Position numbers and translations under genes: made by a program
The notes under the pieces: model-generated
What the model was told of the DNA's origin: nothing
Database searches by the model: none
What the model saw: only the letters and a program-made list of their open reading frames with translations
From: Dichetophora obliterata
Lineage: Eukaryota > Arthropoda > Insecta > Diptera > Sciomyzidae
NCBI GenBank assembly: GCA_963920525.1
Contig: OY986439.1
Coordinates: forward strand, 33,363,819-33,427,818
Direction of reading: 5' to 3'
DNA length: 64,000 nt
Shown: piece by piece, positions 36,301 to 43,883 of the stretch
Position numbering within the stretch: the stretch's first letter is position 1
How the letters are laid out: each line of letters starts with the position of its first letter

Positions 36301-37685
36301 TTAGAATCAAATGCATAATTGGAAGTTAGTAATTTTATTAAAGTAGAAAACTACAATCACTTATTTAAATAATAAACGCTGCAATTTTAAGATTAAAAAA
36401 ATTAATAAGCAACTCTTCTTCCGCAAATGCAAAATTTATGCGGAAATCTGACATTAATAATGAATGTCTTAAAAAAACTTGTTTAAAATCTTATTTTAAG
36501 CCTTTTTAATAAAAAAAAAAATCTTCAGCAAAAAACTTTTTAAAATCTCACATAATCTTGTGCATTATAACTACCAGACCAAAAAACAAATCCTAAATAA
36601 CTAAGCACCTAAAATTGGGCTTCAAAGACGCAACTAATCAAAGAGGTGCAAAAAAACATAAATTTATTGTACTTTCAAGGTTCTTTCGAGAAACACTTAT
36701 CACTCAGTCTTCGCGGACTTCTCAGTCAGCTGTTACTATGCGTATTTCTAAAAAGTGTTTTAATCATAAATTGCAAACATTTGCTTGCACTTGAGACAAA
36801 AAACTTCAGCGTTCATTGACATTCATAAAAAAAAAAAAAAAAAAAAATCAGAAAAAGTTGTATGACTGTATAAGAAAAAATAAATAAAAATAAAATATTT
36901 AAGTGTAAATAAGTGGAAAATGTCTAGTACACTGAGTAGATGCCATGCAAATCATTCGCATTGACAGACAATAATGTCAAAAAATGAGCTTTAGAACGCT
37001 TTGAGTCAAAGCTTTCGCTGATCAATTATTAAATATTATTCGCAATTGACAGTTAAGTATAGCAATCCATTAAAATGATTTAAAATAGAGCAATCTAACA
37101 CAATTATGGACAATAGTAAAAACAAAAATAAACAATAATAAATAAAAAAATTAAAAAATAAACTAAATTATAGAAACTTATAAAGCTGCGAGAGCTTAAA
37201 AAGAAACCATGAACACGAAATATTATGCGAATAGATGCGATTTGTTGCTATAACTGTGTGAAAACTATAAAAATAAATTTGAAAGTAATAGTTTTGCTGG
37301 CAGTAATAATTTATCTACGACTGACTGTCTGACTCTCTGCCTGTCTATCAATAATTTTTATCACTGTTTAAGTATTGATTTTTCTTGCTAGTTTTTTATT
37401 TTTAAATAAGTTAGAATGCAATATGGAAAGTAAGAATTAAGTGTCTATTAAAAAAAAAATAGCTAACCATGTTTTGTTGTTAATACTAGCAAATCATTAA
37501 AGCGGAAGTAGCTTTGAGTGTTATTAAACTAGCTATCAACGCATCAAGAACTATGAAAAAATATTTATTCATAAGCTTTCAGACAAATTTTTTAACCGAA
37601 TGATTTGTAATAATAATAATATATGAGAAAAACTCACCTTAACGGGTTCATCGTTTTCAAATCCGGCATTATTAAAGCCAGTCAT
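3246..37685 (-). CDS. UNC93-like membrane protein, 6 coding exons, 531 aa
   Basis: I joined six exons with GT-AG borders: 37638-37685, 4989-5123, 4723-4919, 4436-4644, 3492-4348 and 3246-3395. Together they give 1596 nt, that is 531 codons plus TGA, with phases agreeing at every junction. The protein has a short soluble N-terminus (MTGFNNAGFENDEPVK), many hydrophobic segments, the UNC93 family block VQFTAFQGTANLQSSIN after the first membrane helix, an NST glycosylation site in a Gly-rich loop, and an acidic tail (DVDETDDERDDLEED). UNC-93 proteins are multi-pass membrane proteins of the major facilitator superfamily; nematode UNC-93 regulates a muscle potassium channel, while fly UNC93-like is less studied. 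Length and order match the fly orthologue I know as CG4928. Intron 1 is 32514 bp and full of transposons; the other introns are 69-96 bp. The transcription start is not identified. Confidence 0.93.
3492..4348 (-). CDS. UNC93-like, coding exon 5 (main membrane domain)
   Basis: This 857-nt exon encodes most of the membrane core: a Gly-rich extracytosolic loop with an N-S-T sequon and several cysteines, then about seven to eight hydrophobic helices. The acceptor is ctacttcag before TGCTCTCC. The donor is AAG followed by gtaagt. The open frame continues into both introns, but the flanking splice sites and phases fix these borders. Confidence 0.9.
4436..4644 (-). CDS. UNC93-like, coding exon 4
   Basis: The exon starts with one base completing an Arg codon and reads FYTLVPAGILVGLGAAPMW onward, a conserved small-residue-rich helix followed by the motif WASKATYLT. 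It ends LISSL plus one base. The acceptor is catcatag and the donor is G followed by gtaagt. Confidence 0.9.
4723..4919 (-). CDS. UNC93-like, coding exon 3
   Basis: The exon starts GTANLQSSIN, completing the family signature begun in exon 2, and continues through two hydrophobic helices to AFQLFP. It includes an N-A-T sequon. The acceptor is ttctttag and the donor is CCAAG followed by gtaagc. Confidence 0.9.
4989..5123 (-). CDS. UNC93-like, coding exon 2
   Basis: The exon encodes 45 residues from TKSGFEPD to the first transmembrane segment (IGIISFAFMVQFTAFQ). The acceptor is tttataacag and the donor is CAG followed by gtaaag. It is phase 0 at both ends, so it joins directly to exon 1 across the 32.5-kb intron. 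Confidence 0.9.
5899..8009. mobile_element. Foldback element with long inverted arms
   Basis: The left end cagaaaactgcacaagcct returns inverted at the right end aggcttgtgcagttttctg. The arms stay complementary well inward: the segment with aaaagcttaagcg and tccgtggttg (6200-6250) pairs with 7690-7740. The middle holds tandem repeats (listed separately). There is no coding sequence. Structure and size fit foldback transposons of flies. Short open frames in the arms are not credible proteins. Confidence 0.8.
6490..7580. repeat. Tandem repeats of about 240 bp inside the foldback
   Basis: A unit containing aaggtggcaaccctatccac, agtgactccctagcactg, tacatattattaggtggc, and cagcgacccatttttactc recurs about four times at roughly 240-bp spacing (near 6835, 7075, 7318 and 7545), with an inverted partial copy near 6490-6600. 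The copies differ by a few percent and small indels. Confidence 0.75.
8476..8722. mobile_element. 247-bp MITE, copy 1 (ctgtggtcacaagg family)
   Basis: The terminal inverted repeats begin ctgtggtcacaaggaata and extend about 50 bp through ctcaaaatatcgtaaaaaa. Two more copies are at 14306-14552 (opposite orientation) and 14634-14878 (same orientation as this one). It has no coding capacity. The insertion lies within the TTAA-flanked element. Confidence 0.85.
9144..11902. other. Intron 1 DNA without a recognised gene
   Basis: AT-rich, with long A and T runs around 10740-10790 and 11400-11530. A segment near 9720-9960 (plain-text motifs ggaggtgcctatctgaaaaa and ggggcgtggcaatat) resembles the degenerate repeat around 5760 and 8780, so it is probably old transposon sequence. 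Confidence 0.45.
11903..12600. mobile_element. Left end of the piggyBac-type element
   Basis: A TTAA at 11903-11906 is followed by CCCTTTCAGTTGG, which fits piggyBac termini (TTAA target, CCC-start). A palindromic motif (gtacacaattgcgtacat) follows and recurs near 12273 and 12340 in variant forms, probably as sub-terminal transposase-binding repeats. A matching right end was not found, so the element is truncated or rearranged on that side. Confidence 0.6.
12601..13848 (+). pseudogene. Decayed piggyBac-type transposase
   Basis: Reading from ATG at 12601 gives MASRKGFCEQEIHDLLYAMN followed by a stop, an acidic region, then piggyBac-like blocks in shifting frames: a frame at 12986-13240 (FNRMATYTNIYSEQ, EEMMQFFGIHMIMETMRLP) and a later stretch with IDEQIIPFTG, YITGKPSPWGIQVYIFCGKSGYPYDF and a C-terminal part at 13498-13848. 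PiggyBac transposases use a DDD catalytic triad. The IDEQI block with its acidic residues corresponds to one catalytic region, but a stop (tga near 13348) immediately precedes it. There are at least four in-frame stops and two frame changes, so it is not functional. The Cys-rich C-terminal domain is not seen. Confidence 0.8.
14306..14552. mobile_element. 247-bp MITE, copy 2 (inverted relative to copy 1)
   Basis: It has the same terminal repeats as the copy at 8476-8722 but lies in the opposite orientation. Its left flank (aattcattgaatttatttaa) is almost identical to the left flank of copy 3, so the flank was duplicated together with or before the insertion. Confidence 0.85.
14634..14878. mobile_element. 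245-bp MITE, copy 3
   Basis: It matches copy 1 in orientation, with scattered substitutions (for example gatcacag instead of gaccacag at the right end), so it is somewhat older or differently derived. Confidence 0.83.
14985..15161. mobile_element. 177-bp MITE with agggg-ttcacgatt ends
   Basis: Both ends read AGGGGTATTCACGATT in inverted orientation. An ATT trinucleotide flanks both sides and may be the target duplication. The core is itself partly palindromic (gactgcactg and cagtgcac). A two-strand open frame in this region is an effect of the symmetry, not a gene. Confidence 0.75.
15348..17670. other. Intron 1 DNA, no gene recognised
   Basis: AT-rich unique-looking sequence. At 15981 the plus strand reads caccaATGGATCTCAG then gtaagc, which resembles a tiny first exon with a donor, but no partner exon was found. 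Short frames at 16888-17419 have no recognisable domain. Confidence 0.45.
17671..17893 (+). mobile_element. Possible Helitron/DINE-like 3' end
   Basis: The segment ends in a GC-rich hairpin-like motif (atcgggcccgctag) followed by T. A short hairpin followed by CTAG and a T fits Helitron 3' termini, and acaacgtct..cgggcccgctagt resembles the 3' end of fly DINE-1 elements as I recall them. The 5' end was not located. A related copy of this end and about 100 bp downstream recurs at 18900-19020. Confidence 0.5.
18340..18835. repeat. Degenerate tandem repeat of about 65-70 bp (cattaacgaaatttcatc family)
   Basis: Units containing cattaacgaaatttcatcaa and cgaaatttcc recur about five times. The right part (gaaatgtatggccgcatcag, catgtttcgtca) is shared with a second copy of this family at 61970-62225, so this is a dispersed element, not only a local array. 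The minus-strand frame through it is repetitive and not a plausible gene. Confidence 0.7.
19354..20286. repeat. GTTAAT hexanucleotide array, left arm
   Basis: Nearly continuous GTTAAT repeats, interrupted by blocks of GTTTAT and GTTTTT variants. The blocks recur in the same order several times (19540-19570, 19668-19690, 19824-19850), suggesting expansion of larger units. Open frames here (poly Met-Leu, poly Ile-Asn) are products of the repeat. Confidence 0.95.
20336..20875. repeat. Inverted repeat in the foldback loop (caagattt-rich)
   Basis: The left end (gcgcggattaaagaattcat, tctatgcgtaggtttttcaag) returns inverted at the right end (cttgaaaaacctacgcatag, tctttaattcgctcgcgc). The interior consists of caagatttt/aaaatcttg repeats. 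A third partial copy of the end is at 21783-21835. Confidence 0.75.
20876..22680. repeat. Repetitive loop: tcaaatttcgaaa and aaaatcttga motifs
   Basis: Dense short repeats such as aagtgtcaaatttcgaaa and gtcaaaatcttgaaacaacc, with direct duplication of gagcggtccgaatgcttg (20551, 21212, 21304). From about 22040 to 22660 the sequence is less repetitive but has no recognised domain. Confidence 0.6.
22686..24230. repeat. ATTAAC/AATAAC array, right arm
   Basis: A 12-bp higher-order unit (cattaacaataa) dominates, that is, hexamers ATTAAC and AATAAC in alternation, with stretches of pure ATTAAC at 22925-22970 and 23900-23950. It is the complement of the left array but has a different variant pattern. 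Thr-Ile and Met-Leu frames are artefacts of the repeat. Confidence 0.95.
24561..26261. other. Intron 1 DNA, no gene recognised
   Basis: AT-rich with many A runs. Short frames (for example 25158-25547 minus, 25972-26230 plus) have no recognisable domain and unbiased codon use. Confidence 0.45.
26262..26290 (+). repeat. Candidate Transib left terminus (RSS-like heptamer)
   Basis: The sequence gggcg followed by CACAATGGGG marks a possible start of the Transib element whose decayed transposase lies 1.2 kb downstream. Transib ends start with a heptamer like the CACAGTG of V(D)J recombination signals and insert into GC-rich 5-bp targets. A matching right end was not found. Confidence 0.4.
27514..28760 (+). 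pseudogene. Decayed Transib transposase (RAG1-related)
   Basis: From ATG at 27514 the frame reads a basic N-terminus with RGRKELSFEDSCERTKR, a stop (TGA near 27675), then LAYATIMSLRAEG, KWGFDGSSGNS at about 28044, VIWQNLRPSLTRFCRPLRME, DGKVCNALTET and the zinc-binding pair CYLC near 28425. These blocks in this order are, as I know the family, Transib transposases, the relatives of the RAG1 core; the Asp in GFDGSSG is the probable first catalytic acid. Stops at 27675, 28117 and 28484 and loss of the C-terminal DDE part show it is dead. An unrelated repeat cuts it off at about 28765. The minus-strand frames here are shadows. Confidence 0.75.
28766..28860. mobile_element. Terminal fragment of a ccgaatattcgg repeat (hAT-like)
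   Basis: The sequence agagtccgaccgaatattcg followed by gtttcggttacgg repeats resembles termini of insect hAT-type elements. It interrupts the Transib pseudogene. No second end or transposase was recognised. Confidence 0.4.
28861..29099. other. Unassigned repeat-rich sequence
   Basis: AT-rich, with no open frame and no recognised ends. Confidence 0.3.
29100..29525. repeat. Dispersed repeat, copy A (inverted partner at 34070-35730)
   Basis: Segments such as cgagggacaaaaagattgtacatgaaacatatg and aacttcaagaaaaaataac recur in reverse orientation at 34070-34305 and 35592-35730, where the mariner element splits the second copy. It is non-coding. Confidence 0.75.
29539..29690. repeat. cagtggcgtagct repeat, copy 1
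   Basis: Begins cagtggcgtagctaagg and continues through ggttatccttatccgtatct and aaatctctaaacaaaaaat. A close copy is at 57994-58095. This is probably one end of a DNA transposon common in insects, but no partner end was found. Confidence 0.6.
29691..29962 (-). other. Probable 3' UTR of the non-LTR element and flank
   Basis: It lies immediately past the ORF2 stop on the minus strand and carries no open frame. I did not find a clear poly-A tail or target duplication to set the end. Confidence 0.4.
29963..32455 (-). pseudogene. Broken non-LTR retrotransposon ORF2 (RT plus RNase H)
   Basis: The 5'-truncated frame begins near 32455 (FCEDISSTPAAARIHKAM), followed by an RT domain with PKSFRPISL, QHAYRAGRSTESAL, FLDIEGAFDNT and GCPQG. 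A TGA at 31588-31590 breaks the conserved block; downstream in the same frame are VLSPLLWSLVVDELL and the catalytic GYADDIALLARG. A frameshift near 31480 and stops near 31370 follow. Then comes one open frame of 462 codons (29963-31351) with a linker, an RNase H domain (SWYTDGSKT, VVMSDSQAAIKAL, VPGHKGIQGNEEAN) and a C-terminal CRFCEEAEKTPIHLLTNC zinc motif. RT with a C-terminal RNase H fits the I/R1/LOA group; I cannot name the family. The endonuclease and ORF1 are missing, so it is dead. Confidence 0.85.
32456..33540. other. Intron 1 DNA with a MITE fragment
   Basis: At 32640-32765 a segment (ttagagaaggtagaagcatt, cgaagttgacagcttata) matches the MITE at 44053-44270, so it is a diverged relative. 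The rest is AT-rich; the frame at 32987-33280 has no recognised domain. Confidence 0.5.
33541..33566. repeat. (CA)n microsatellite
   Basis: About 13 CA dinucleotides in a row. Confidence 0.95.
33567..34069. other. Intron 1 DNA, no gene recognised
   Basis: Contains a short ctg trinucleotide run near 33809-33820. No open frame of note. Confidence 0.4.
34308..35589 (-). mobile_element. mariner/Tc1-type transposon, complete ends
   Basis: The terminal inverted repeats read AAGGGTAACCCAACAAGAGC at one end and AAGGGTGTCCCAACAAGAAC at the other, continuing about 15 bp further (gcaatttttaaattt). TA dinucleotides flank both ends (34306-34307 and 35590-35591), the standard Tc1/mariner target duplication. 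The size of 1282 bp is typical. Its only gene is the broken transposase described separately. Confidence 0.92.
34414..35476 (-). pseudogene. mariner-type transposase, inactivated
   Basis: From ATG at 35474-35476 (MERYTNKQC) the frame encodes an N-terminal HTH part (ALKESTVKRLMDKFAE-like block) and a second HTH (PIGVSKSTTQRIL). Three stops in one frame lie at 35060-35089, then the same frame continues through the first catalytic Asp (IFSDEAHF) to TVWCGFWAGGIIGPFF. A frameshift near 34850 moves the rest to another frame: MWLQQDGATCHTARETI (second Asp) and RSCDLTPFDFFLWG (third Asp), ending in SRGGHLHDLLFHT. All three acidic residues survive but the reading frame does not, so no active enzyme can be made. 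Confidence 0.9.
35731..37637. other. Intron 1 DNA near exon 1, no gene recognised
   Basis: AT-rich, with poly-A around 36828-36847. The GC-richer part near 36690-36740 (cactcagtcttcgcggactt) looks like unique, possibly regulatory DNA, but no known site is certain. Confidence 0.4.
37638..37685 (-). CDS. UNC93-like, coding exon 1 (start codon)
   Basis: A 48-nt exon encoding MTGFNNAGFENDEPVK, with donor AAG followed by gtgagt. The ATG at 37683-37685 follows acaaa, a fair insect start context. It was too short to stand out as an open frame. I recognised it because a methionine-led peptide ends at a strong donor in the phase required by exon 2. Confidence 0.85.
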
Positions 37686-37713
37686 TTTGTAACTTGTTGT
37701 TTTTTTTTTAAAA
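37686..37713 (-). promoter_or_regulatory. 5' UTR part of the first coding exon, with upstream acceptor
   Basis: Just upstream of the ATG the minus strand reads tattattttgcag and then TTTTAAAA, a plausible splice acceptor with its AG at 37714-37715. This implies at least one further non-coding 5' exon at higher coordinates, which I could not locate. Confidence 0.5.
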
Positions 37714-37715
37714 CT

Positions 37716-39002
37716 GCAAAATAATAGGAAAAAAAATAATTTTTTAGTTTTTATTTAATGGTAATTAAAATCTATGTATACTTATACTAAAAATAACATT
37801 TGGTACTTAACACTGAGAATACCTCTATAATTTATTACCTGTTACAAATATTTTCTACTTAATTTTATGAGTATCTGCAGAATTGTACAAAGTCATTCTG
37901 AGCATTATAACGTAGAATGAAAGAAAAGGAGTTATAAGACTTTGTCGAAAACAACTCAGTCGAACTCAGTTTAACCAAAAAGATTGTTCCCATAGAAAAA
38001 GCTCATTCGTGGATTGAAGTAAAATGAAAGTATGTAAAAATAGCTTTTTGAGTGAAGGTTTTTTCCTACTCCAAAAAGAATATGACACATTTTTTTTTCA
38101 GTGCTCTTTTTGAAAAAAACTTAAAAAAAACAAAATCAAAAATTGTATAAAATATAATTTATTATTAATTTAAAATTATTCAATTTCATTTTTTACAGTG
38201 TAGTAGCGAGTACAATCGGCTTTATTTAATTTTAGCATTGTTGTGCTTTTTGTTATTCTTATCGGCTTTTTTTTTAAATTTTATATAAAATCAGGGGCAG
38301 TGATCTGTAGAGCTGTTCTCACTTTAAGAGCATCTCTGCTTTTAAACAACGATTAAGCAATAAGTTCAAGTTTCCGTATTCCATTTGCTAGCTCTTAACA
38401 AATAGTTGCGGTTTGCAATGATGAAATGAACAGATATTTTTACAATTTTTTTTTTTCTTTTAAATAGTGAGCTTAAATTTTGTGATTTCTTTGTTAGATA
38501 AGCTTTAGGCAATTAGATGCTCGTAGCTGACATTGCTTTGTTAAAACTCTTGCAAAATTACAAATGAAAAAAAAACAAAGTTTTAAAAATTAAGCGAAAA
38601 TTTGCCAATTTTAAAATTATTAAATATTTTTTTTTATATTTATGTTTTTATTGCAAGTGGTTTTTTTGTTTTTTTTTTTTAATGATAGTAAGCATTTATA
38701 ACAAATTTTCAACTAGCTATATAATTTTCTGTTTTTTTTATTTTTTTTTTTTATATAATTTTCTGTACATTAATACGAGTTATTTTAACAATAATATTTT
38801 ATAGTTTTATGTGGAAAATTATAACAGCTAACCGCCCCCACCCCCCTAGAAGTTAAATAAATTCAATAGAAATTAAAAAATTCAATAAAACTGCTAATGA
38901 ATTCAATAATCATATTAACACAACGAACTAATATGATAACTTTCTCTTTCGATTAATTATATGATACCGATGCTAACCATCCCTACTCACGTATTTGACT
39001 AC
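37716..39002. other. Upstream of the coding start; no exon recognised
   Basis: Very AT-rich with long T runs (38440-38760). Any non-coding first exon and promoter of the UNC93-like gene should lie here or further right; I could not identify them. Confidence 0.4.
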
Positions 39003-40281
39003 TTAAGGGAGGTTTTACCTCATTTTTTCGAAATTTTAGCTGATTTTTAAGGAAGTATTGTGAAATAACGCATAGAGATATTTGAGTGAAACTTGTTTAT
39101 TTTTTTACATTTTTATTAAATTTAAAGAAAAAAATGTCATTTTTTTGTGACCTCATTTAAGGACCTCATTGAGGGAGTTTTACCTAATTTTGTCGAAATT
39201 TTAGCTGATTTCTAAGGAAGGATTGTGAAATAACGCATAGAGATATTTGAGTGAAACTTGTTTATTTTTTACATTTTTATTAAATTTAATGAAAAAAATG
39301 TCATTTGTTTTGTGATCTCATTTAGGGACCTCATTAAAGACCTTATTCAGGGAATTCTTACCTAATTTTGTCGAAGTTTTAGCTGATTTTTAAGGAAGGA
39401 TTGTAAAATAACAGATAGAGATATTTGAGTGAAACTTTTTTTATTTTTTTTGTCACCTCATTTTCGCGTGACACAGGCATAACTGCGTCACTGAAAAAAA
39501 TAAGTCCCAAATTTTTGTGTATATCTTGACTTTGGATAATCTGAAAAAAAAAAAAAAAAAAAAATTGGCAAGAGTTGAAACACATAATTTCGGGATGACT
39601 TTGAGTTTTTTTTTTAAAAAGTCCTTAAAAATTTTTTACAGCTACTTTTGTCCTGAAATTATAGACATTCTTTTAATGTTAGCTTTGCGCAGCCGCCAAG
39701 GCCGTTTCAACCCTTAGAAAAATTTTTTTTTCAGATTATCGAAAGTCAAGATATCCTGCACAAGAATTGGGACTTCTTTTTTTTTTCAGCGATGCAGTTA
39801 CGCCACTGTCAAGCAGAAATGAGGTCACAAAAGAAAAATTTGTTTTCTTTAAATTTAATAAAAATGTAAAAAAATAAAAAAGTTTCACTCAAATATCTCT
39901 ATCCGTTCGGGATGATTCGAATTTTTTTTAAAAGTTCTTAAAAATTTTGTACAGCTACTTTTGTCCTGAAATTATAGGAATTTTTTTTAATGCTAGCTTT
40001 GCGCAGCTGCCAAGGCCGTTTCAACTTTTAGAAACATTTTTTCAAATATTGGAAAGTCAAGATATCCTGCACAAAAATTGGAACTTCTTTTTTTCAGCAA
40101 CGCAGTTACGCCTCTGTCAAGCGGAAATGAGGTCACAAGACAAAAATTTTTTTCTTTAAATATAATCAAAATGAAAAAAAATAAAAACATAGTTTCACTC
40201 AAATATCTCTATCCGTTCTTTTACAAGCCTTCCTTAAAAACCAGCTAAAATTTCGACAAAATTAGGTAAAACCCCCCTTAA
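39003..40281. mobile_element. TTAA-ended foldback element
   Basis: The left end TTAAGGGAGGTTTTACCT has an inverted partner AGGTAAAACCCCCCTTAA at the right. The left arm contains three tandem copies of a unit of about 170 bp (near 39003, 39172 and 39345; motif gaaattttagctgatttcta), and the right arm contains two inverted units. It is non-coding. TTAA at both ends suggests piggyBac-type mobilisation. Confidence 0.75.
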
Positions 40282-40555
40282 ACAAAGTATGCTTTTCTCA
40301 CTGTAACCTCTTAGTTCTCATATTCTTTTGCAATTTTTATGGAGCTGTGAGTGAATAGGAAGGCACTCAGTAAACCAAAACCATACTTTTTTTCAAACCG
40401 TTAACGTTTAGAGAAATTAATTTCTAAAAAACTTTCTTTAAAGGCGGATTTAGTGACCACCTTTAGGGTGTTGTTACGGTGGTCGTCATATGATCGCTGG
40501 TCATGACACTTTTTACTCTCTTTTTTCGTTTGATGAGCTGTGTGACGAAAGTATT

Positions 40556-41038
40556 ACTATGTTTCCATGGCGAGTTGAGTCTGAGTTGGGTTTTCGTCAA
40601 GTTGACAAAATGGCGTTTCAAGCTCAAAAGTGTTTCCATGTAAAACATCGAGTCGAGTTGCAATCGTCAATTTTTTTAGGTTTTTCCACTTGTGCTCAAT
40701 ATGCACAATATTTTTATTTACGATGGCCCTTTTCTTAAACTCACTTTCGACAATTATATATTTCACTTCTTCTAAATTTTTTTCCATCCATTATATCAAG
40801 AATTTTCTTTTCTTTAAATATTTCAATCAACAGCAAAGTTTCTGCAGCACTCCAAAAAACTCTTCCATTCGCTATTTTTTCTTGTGATAAATGAACTTAT
40901 TCGCTTTGACAGATAGAATCAGTTAATTCTAACAAGTTTCGTGGAGTTTTGTGGATTTAACGAAGTTCAACTCAACTCGCGTTTCCATGGGGAGTTAATC
41001 CCTAGTAATCCCGACTCAACTCGCCATGGAAACGTAGT
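40556..41038. mobile_element. 483-bp MITE with gtttccatggcgag ends
   Basis: The termini ACTATGTTTCCATGGCGAG and, inverted, ACTACGTTTCCATGGCGAG extend to GAGTTGAGTC. Short open frames inside on both strands come from the symmetric ends and are not credible genes. Confidence 0.8.
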
Positions 41039-41260
41039 AAATGTTATGCTGGTGGTCATATGATTCCTGAACACCAGTACACTTTTTGCTACTTTTAGTA
41101 ATTTTTCAACCGATGAGTGTTGCTATTAATCAGGTTTCCTTACTGCTTTCATACATTTCGTACTAAAAGTGCTCATGCCTAAACACAAATGCTGTGAATA
41201 ATTCCACAACGCTACACTGTTTTGATCCCATGGCTTCATATTTTTGTCGAATCATTTGGT

Positions 41261-41825
41261 CATGATAGAACTACCAGGTGTTATTATTCGCTGAAAATCA
41301 GCTGGGGATAAACTGTCATTTTGGGCATATAGTGTCAAAATGAAGCGAGTAGTTGCAAACAATGTTGCTTCTTGTATTATTTGAAATAAGAAAACGACAA
41401 AGAATTATTTATCTTGTCTTTGAACTTGATATAAGCCAAGTGATAAACATTGATAAATAGCAAATTTTTTGCCTCATTGCATCAAAAATGAGGATTCTGC
41501 ATAAGAAAAACAATATGAAGAAAATGATTTAACGTTTTAATGTTTGATTGATTAATAAATGAATTAAAAAATTTGTTAAAAATAAGGACACCTATATTAT
41601 AAACTTCTCAAAACTTAAATGTAGTCTATGGCATAGAATTGAACAGAAGTAACTGGCAGCAGAAATATTACTTACTTCACATGTATATGTGAAGATCATG
41701 ACAAAAGTAAAGACCAAAAAATCCCCTTTTACTTCTTGGTGTGATTGCAATACTTTTATTTGACACTATATGCCTAAAGTAACGAGTAAAAGTAGCGATT
41801 AATACTACCTGGTAATTCTATCATG
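41261..41825. mobile_element. 565-bp hAT-type MITE, exact 8-bp target duplication
   Basis: CATTTGGT is present on both sides (41253-41260 and 41826-41833). The ends CATGATAGAACTACCAGG and, inverted, CATGATAGAATTACCAGG are matching terminal repeats. Eight-base duplications are typical of hAT transposition. There is no transposase. Confidence 0.88.
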
Positions 41826-41938
41826 CATTTGGTGACCGTGGAAAATTTACTTTTTTGCTCTTGCTCTCAAAATTTTAATTTACATTGAAACAACAACAAT
41901 TCATGATCATGATGAGCCCATGACCACCACCGTAACAG

Positions 41939-43065
41939 GGCACTTTTGCAAGTTTTTTTTATACAAAGTTTTTGAGCTTCATCTCTCTCTCTACACTCAA
42001 TGAGAGAGTAACCAAAACTTTCCTGCACGTTCTTTGAATTGATCAAAATAATTAAATTTTGCAGAAAACTTGCTGAAAGTGATTAGTGAATCCTGCTTTA
42101 CTCATAAAGAAAAAGGCATTTTAAAAGATGTTTCTCAATGTGTTTTTATGTAGGAGGAAGAAGTAGGTGACGCCTGTCAAATCGGTACCGTAGTAATGTC
42201 AAAATTTTGGTACAATGCTGCCTCTTTCTAATATTTTCTTTTGTGTATGACAAACACTTTGAGAGGTAGTTTTGAAGTCGAGAAATGGGATTAAGCTACG
42301 AAATATCAAAAATAGCCAACTTTAAGAAGTTTTTGAGTGATAATGTTCACCCTTTTAGGACGACAAGCAAACCGCTGTAAATTTTAAAATTTTTTTTGTG
42401 GAACTATCATCACCGATGAATGGCATATTTCTATACAAAAGTGAAATAAAAAATTTTTTTCTATACATATTTCTATACAAAAGAGAAATAACAAAGTTTT
42501 TATTTTTTTTTAAGTATTGAAAAATATCTGGAAAAATCCGGAAAAACCCATCCGGAAAATTTATTTTTTACTTTGTTAGAGTAGCTGATTCATAAAGGTT
42601 TTAACATAATTGGGATGAGAAAATATATCCGCTCGTATTTGAAAATCGCATGTGGCACCTATATCTGTACTCTCTGAGAAATCGGGATTAATAGTATATA
42701 TGTAACTATGGAAAAAAAATATTTTTTGACTTCTTAGTTTTTTCTTTCTCTTAAAACTAAAATAACTTGGAAAAATGTGGCACACGTTAAATGCCACATT
42801 GATTTCTAAAATAAAATATTTTACTTGATCATAAGCAAAAATCATTTTGAATAAAATTACCTACAAGAAAAATATTTATATATATTGTCCTATCTAAGAA
42901 CATATTTTATAGTTCATGCATACGTTTTTTTTTGCGTGCATTAAAAGAACTAAGTGACACAGTCTTCACCGCTTGAAATGCCAGAGTGAACTGGGGTGAT
43001 TTTTATGCGTGAGCTTTATATACGTGCGAAAGCACAAAAGCTTATCTGAACATTCGTGCGCGTTT
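41939..43065. other. No gene recognised
   Basis: AT-rich sequence. A direct repeat around 42420-42490 (tatttctatacaaaagtgaa) is visible. The minus-strand frame at 42576-42845 has no recognised domain. Confidence 0.4.
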
Positions 43066-43835
43066 GAGCCCGAACAGAACCATGGTATAATTATTTGACA
43101 AGGTAGTAGCGTAGACTGGCTTTTTTCTCACGAGCGGCGATTGGTAGTTGTCAAAATTAGCTGTTCATGCAATTAATCAAAGAAATGTGAAAAAATAAGC
43201 AACGACTTAAACATGGCTAGTCAATCGCAGCAAACTAAAACCATTCCAATAAACTTCGTGAACAAATATAATGAATCAAAGAAAAGTTAAAAATAAGCAC
43301 TTAGCTAGTCAACAGCAGCAAAGTATAACTCCTTTAGCTGTTTTTGACAACAACCAATCGCCAAAAAACTGTCACGGCTACCTTGTCAAATAATTGTACC
43401 ATGAACAGAACCAAAGCGGATATCGGATGGCGGGCCTCTCTCGGCGAAATCCGCTGAGAACACGTCCAAAATTGGAGCGGTGGCGGTTGTCGGATCACGG
43501 TTGCATTTTATTTGGGAATAATACAAATTATTTTATATTTTGCTTTGAAATCACATCAATGTAACACAGGCACACAAACAAAATGCCAGATCATAGTAAA
43601 AACTAAGAAAATAACACTGAACGTACCCAATCTTTAGCAAAAATATGGCAACATTTAAGTCACTCAGAGAGAGATCCGCCACCCGTCAGAGAGAAATTAG
43701 AATAGATTCTATTCTGGCATTTTCGCTCCGCGCATTTTTACGGCGGTTTCATTTTTGGCGGCTGCATATATTTTCATGTATTTTGTTGCACGGCGAATCC
43801 GACAACCGACATCCGCTTTGGTTCTGTTCGGGCTC
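43066..43835. mobile_element. MITE with gagcccgaacagaacc ends, split by a hAT MITE
   Basis: The left end gagcccgaacagaac, interrupted, continues as caaagcggatatcgg. The right end ccgacatccgctttggttct then gttcgggctc is its reverse complement. Without the insertion it is about 440 bp. A relative lies at 59958-60365. Confidence 0.82.
43081..43403. mobile_element. 323-bp hAT-type MITE, 8-bp target duplication
   Basis: AACAGAAC is present on both sides (43073-43080 and 43404-43411). The terminal repeats read CATGGTATAATTATTTGACA and, inverted, CATGGTACAATTATTTGACA. It is inserted inside the left end of the surrounding MITE, just 15 bases in. Confidence 0.88.
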
Positions 43836-43883
43836 TTTGAGCATCAATGTTGTAGTCCAAGAATTATATATTCAAGATTCCGC

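Larger units (their letters stand above)
40468..41938. mobile_element. Composite repeat with tgttacggtggt ends
   Basis: The left end (ttgttacggtggtcgtcat) pairs with the right end (atgaccaccaccgtaacag). Two other MITEs are inserted inside. After the first insertion the left-end motif is partly repeated (gtggtcatatgattcctg, 41052), so the element has internal direct repeats. No coding sequence. Confidence 0.6.
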
